Of a stretch of DNA of 9,414 nt, positions 7,501 through 9,414 are shown piece after piece. The number at the start of each line of letters is the position of its first letter. Position 1 is the first letter of the stretch. Source of the DNA: an uncultured Bacteroidota bacterium. GTDB lineage: Bacteria; Bacteroidota; Bacteroidia; Chitinophagales; Chitinophagaceae. Where the stretch lies: contig CAMPKR010000074.1 of NCBI GenBank assembly GCA_946887345.1, positions 1 to 9,414 on the forward strand. The letters run 5' to 3'. A model generated the notes under the pieces. The model saw nothing but the letters and a program-made list of their open reading frames with translations, was not told the origin of the DNA and ran no database searches. Made by a program: the position numbers and the translations under genes.

Positions 7501-9318
7501 AATGAGCTTACAGATGCTACCATCCACCAGGGTAACTCTACACTCATTACTCCTACAGTAAGTGCGAACACCAGCTATACTTCGTTCTCCGGCAATTTCA
7601 CCGGCTTCTCCCGTTACTTCCTGACTGACGGACCACTGCCTCCGCCTCCACCGGTTATTACTCCGGCAGGCCCTACTACTTTCTGCCAGGGCGGTAGCGT
7701 GATTCTTGTGGGCAACACTGGTTTCGGTCTTTCATATAGCTGGTTGCTGAATGGTGTTCTGATTTCAGGTGCTACCGCCAGCAGCTATACAGCTACGCAG
7801 GCAGGTAACTACCAGTTAATCCTCACTAATTCTGTGAACGTAAGTGATACTTCAGCAGTGACGGTGGTTACAGTTAACCCCGCACCTACAGCGGTTGCTA
7901 CACCTACCGGACCTACCAGCGTTTGTAACGGTGGTTCTGTTACCATGAATGCAACTACAGGAACGGGTTATACCTATCAGTGGGCTATCAACACAGTAAA
8001 TATCCCCGGTGCTACTTCTTCATCCTATACAGCCTCTTCTACCGGCTTCTATACAGTGACAGTAACTGCGGGTGGTTGCGCTGCGACTTCTTCGTCAGTT
8101 TCTGTTATTATCAATGCAAATCCTGTAGCTACTGCCAACGCTAATACTCCTGTATGTATCGGTAGTACGCTCTTCCTGACGGCAAATGCTGTTCCGGGGG
8201 TGTCTTATAGCTGGACAGGTCCAAATGGATTTTCATCTAACCTGCAGAATGCCCAGGTGCCAAACATTCAAAATTTCAACTCAGGCGACTACTACCTGAC
8301 GGTTACTAATACTACCACAGGTTGCTTCGGTCTGGACACAGTGAATGTAAGCACACAAAATGGCGCACCACCTGCAATGCCGGGTGCGATCACAGGTCAG
8401 ACTCCTGTATGCGAAGGCACGGCCAACAACTACTTTGTCGCACCTGTATCAGGAGCTTCATCTTATACATGGACACTGCCTAACGGCTGGACAGGCACAA
8501 GTTTAGACACCCTGATAACGGCAACTGCAAGTAATGTAAGCGGTAACATTAGCGTGACTGCCAACAACTCTTGCGGAAGCAGCGCGCCTTCTTCAATGGC
8601 AGTTACAGTAAACCCGGCTCCTGCCGGGCCGGGTGTAGTCGGTAACATTGTTTATTGCCTCAACGAAACACCCGCTCAACTTACGGCCCAGGGCAACAAC
8701 CTGATGTGGTATACGCAAGCTGTCGGTGGCACTGGTGATCCAAACGCTCCTACACCTCAGACAACTACTGCAGGCTCTACCTCTTACTATGTAAGCCAGT
8801 CGAATGGTATCTGCGAAAGCCAGCGTTCTATCATATTGGTTACTGTAAATACTCCTCCTGCGGTGAGCATCACCCAGGTGGGCTCTACGCTTACGGCCAG
8901 CGGTTCTTATCCTTACTACCAATGGTACAGGAACGGCACATTAATAATAGGCGCAAACGGCAACGTATACCTGGCAACAATGGATGGTGACTATACAGTA
9001 GTGGTTACAGACATCAACAGCTGTGCTGATACCTCTGATATTGTTTCTATTGTAACAGTAGGCGTCGGTCAACTGAATGGCAGCGAGCCGCTCTTCTATC
9101 CTAACCCGACAACAGGTTTCTGCTGGTTAGAACTTCCGGCAACCGTTGGTACAACCGAGGTGTTGATAACCGATGTTGCTGGTAAAGTGATAGAAAGAAG
9201 ACTGGCTAAAGATGAAAGGAAACTGCAATTTGACCTCAGCAAGGTGGCAAGAGGTGTCTATATGGTGAAAGTTATTACACCGGAAAAGACCTACACGTCA
9301 AGAGTTACTTTGCAATAA
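4516..9318 (+). CDS. Large secreted M4 (thermolysin-family) zinc metalloprotease with Calx-beta, Ig-like modules and T9SS sorting domain
   Basis: A 1600-aa extracellular endopeptidase. Order of parts, by residue: Sec signal peptide 1-29 (basic n-region, ALA cut before Q30); FTP-type propeptide about 55-130; PepSY-like propeptide about 140-232; M4 catalytic domain about 240-570. The catalytic site is complete: NNAFWDG (343-349), zinc motif HEIGH (H376, E377, H380), third zinc ligand E400 in GGMNEGFSD (20 residues after H380, as in thermolysin), and the transition-state His H477 in GVHTNSGVLNKW. Then come a Calx-beta-like module (about 577-695), two beta-rich modules (about 703-882 and 893-1038, the second ending FTGFSRYFLT), a Pro-rich linker (1039-1047), about six Ig/PKD-like modules (1048-1516) and a T9SS type A sorting domain (1525-1600). 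It is longer than a typical M4 enzyme because of roughly 1000 residues of accessory modules. The propeptide implies self-activation. ATG 4516 is preferred over the Met codon at residue 14, which would lose the basic n-region. No frameshift is seen. Confidence 0.95.
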   Translation: MSIFTKRKFRNGFMSVSVMLCLLGSDALAQPKAGTDQGIRRNTRDNSPKSITLPENSSYSPADAQAIFSQYLEVSEANKMVLGNSTNNKMGVTIDRYWQHYQGIKIDRAAYTVFSKDGRVRFLTGNFYKINGGLPTSPTLTETQAFNKALNYIGAQKYMWQDAKQESFKKKMANDPSATFFPKGKLVYIEKLNGNDWDGQLHLAYSFDIYAEKPLSRDIVYVDAINGQILHKNPQIKHTVATGISRYSATVPMITGFTFGQYHLADSTRGGGVFTYDMQGSTNYGNAQEFDNNLVNWTTMDESIDAHWGAEMVYDYWQTQGRNSFDNGNAAIYSFVHYDVSYNNAFWDGSVMTYGDGTGSGGGGFDPLTCIDVVAHEIGHAVCQYTADLDYVGQSGGMNEGFSDIWGAVIESWANPNEIDATPKDTWTMGEEITNAGFGLRSMNNPASHGDPDTYLGTNWVPTTGPCNSGNDYCGVHTNSGVLNKWFYILTVGESGTNDIGNSYAVTGIGMTTAALIAYQTEQALVNNSDYADARAASISVSSALYGPCSSITEAVTNAWYAVGVGAAFVPCFPVIGFQASTNSTSEWNNTTVCPSSKTINIPVTVTTAPTGGNAVVTLSALTGTAVNGVDYTITTGSLTFPAGSTTTQNAVVTIYDNGAINDSKFVTFQLSLQTNGSNAQLSSILDTTRLSIVNQDNAPTPGSTNVWNVLAGNTTSNQSSPFQSSFRKVRMQQIYTAAELTAAGVIPGVPISALAMNVTTKNSTIPYTGFTISLAHTASATFPGNNFLTPAFTQVYSAAYSTVVGWNTLPFSTNFTWDGTSNIVVNFCFNNATDINANDVLDGYQGTNATTVFNKSNGSTAGCSLTTTSGTSPAKPILRLTQVVPATAMESTLASTRIWNVRSNTEVYFYSTADSQLITGIRNMNNNLGCVTANLSAAGNGFVPASFGGVNRSRKEVTITPTINGSTTTYNATIYMTAAEMSGVNPSTLFLVKTNELTDATIHQGNSTLITPTVSANTSYTSFSGNFTGFSRYFLTDGPLPPPPPVITPAGPTTFCQGGSVILVGNTGFGLSYSWLLNGVLISGATASSYTATQAGNYQLILTNSVNVSDTSAVTVVTVNPAPTAVATPTGPTSVCNGGSVTMNATTGTGYTYQWAINTVNIPGATSSSYTASSTGFYTVTVTAGGCAATSSSVSVIINANPVATANANTPVCIGSTLFLTANAVPGVSYSWTGPNGFSSNLQNAQVPNIQNFNSGDYYLTVTNTTTGCFGLDTVNVSTQNGAPPAMPGAITGQTPVCEGTANNYFVAPVSGASSYTWTLPNGWTGTSLDTLITATASNVSGNISVTANNSCGSSAPSSMAVTVNPAPAGPGVVGNIVYCLNETPAQLTAQGNNLMWYTQAVGGTGDPNAPTPQTTTAGSTSYYVSQSNGICESQRSIILVTVNTPPAVSITQVGSTLTASGSYPYYQWYRNGTLIIGANGNVYLATMDGDYTVVVTDINSCADTSDIVSIVTVGVGQLNGSEPLFYPNPTTGFCWLELPATVGTTEVLITDVAGKVIERRLAKDERKLQFDLSKVARGVYMVKVITPEKTYTSRVTLQ
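7657..9063 (+). repeat. Array of about six diverged Ig/PKD-like protein modules within the M4 protease
   Basis: Residues 1048-1516 form modules of roughly 70-85 residues. Modules 2 to 5 open with a Cys in a VCxG-like or YCxN context and end with a second Cys just before the last strand: C1137/C1188, C1214/C1270, C1299/C1353 and C1381/C1433, spacings of 51-56 residues. Module 1 has only the first Cys (C1057) and module 6 only the second (C1503). Modules 1 and 2 are most alike (SGATASSYTA and PGATSSSYTA). Module 4 looks PKD-like, and module 5 has the WYT...GGTG...SYYVSQ...GICES pattern of a Bacteroidota Ig-like family. The repeats are diverged at DNA level. They probably form a stalk or adhesive region; carbohydrate binding is possible but not shown. 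Confidence 0.7.
9088..9315 (+). other. T9SS type A C-terminal sorting domain of the M4 protease
   Basis: Residues 1525-1600 carry the usual pattern: FYPNPTTG near the start, a central block VLITDVAGKVI, then LDLS-like FDLSKVARGVYMVKV and a final strand ending RVTLQ. Type A domains direct export through the type IX secretion system and are normally removed as the protein is released or attached to the surface. No T9SS machinery gene is in the window, so the apparatus must be encoded elsewhere. Confidence 0.9.
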
Positions 9319-9333
9319 TTCAACAAACGTATT

Positions 9334-9377
9334 AAAAGCCGTCCCGTTACCGTCCCGGTAACGGGACGGCTTTTTTT
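9334..9377 (+). terminator. Strong intrinsic terminator of the M4 protease gene
   Basis: A perfect 18-bp inverted repeat (9334-9351 with 9357-9374) with a 5-nt loop GTCCC sits 15 nt after the protease stop codon. The 14 inner pairs are GC-rich, and seven T residues (9371-9377) follow the stem directly. It is oriented for + strand transcripts. On the minus strand the stem is followed only by TTTTAAT, so it may work weakly in that direction too. Confidence 0.93.
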
Positions 9378-9414
9378 GTGGGACCGTGTATATATATGAA
9401 CTTTCTCATGATGA
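9378..9414. other. Window end after the terminator, no supported gene
   Basis: Only 37 nt follow the terminator. An ATG at 9396 opens a frame (MNFLMM) that runs off the window. It is too short to call, and no clear promoter precedes it. Confidence 0.4.

Noticed and set aside
7657..9063. Possible recent tandem duplication of DNA in the Ig-like region
   Set aside because: The modules are similar in protein pattern but clearly diverged in nucleotides, so no recent duplication or unstable repeat is supported.
9396..9414. ATG opening a frame MNFLMM at the window's right edge
   Set aside because: Only six codons are visible, with no clear promoter or ribosome binding signal, so it cannot be called a gene.

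Overview
The window reads as ordinary chromosome of a Bacteroidota bacterium, probably close to the Chitinophagaceae. Four things point there. The long secreted protease ends in a type A type IX secretion (T9SS) sorting domain. It carries the Cys-bounded Ig-like modules common in that phylum. The start codons lack clear Shine-Dalgarno sequences. A TATCTTTG box, matching the Bacteroidota -7 consensus TAnnTTTG, lies just ahead of the first gene. The genus-level guess is inference only.

Left part (1-2907, + strand): a tight three-gene operon. It encodes a di-heme c-type oxidoreductase lipoprotein (COG3488/DUF1111 family), a Rieske [2Fe-2S] protein with a twin-arginine and lipobox-like N-terminus, and an outer-membrane beta-barrel resembling phosphate-selective porins. 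Gaps are 2 nt between genes 1 and 2, and a 4-nt ATGA overlap between genes 2 and 3. All three products are predicted to work outside the cytoplasm. A periplasmic electron-transfer pair paired with an outer-membrane channel is a reasonable reading, but its substrate is unknown.

Middle (2912-4348, - strand): one ArnT/PMT-like integral-membrane glycosyltransferase (GT39 type), convergent with the porin gene and separated from it by only 4 nt. A 167-nt divergent intergenic region (4349-4515) follows, with a candidate promoter facing right.

Right part (4516-9318, + strand): a 1600-residue secreted thermolysin-family (M4) zinc metalloprotease. It has a propeptide, a complete catalytic domain, a Calx-beta-like module, two further beta-rich modules, a Pro-rich linker, about six Ig/PKD-like modules and a T9SS sorting domain. 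A very strong intrinsic terminator follows at 9334-9377; its sequence also allows a second, mutually exclusive hairpin.

I see no RNA genes, mobile elements, CRISPR arrays or phage genes. Nothing here is convincingly a new system. The di-heme/Rieske/porin operon is the part whose biochemistry is least explained.
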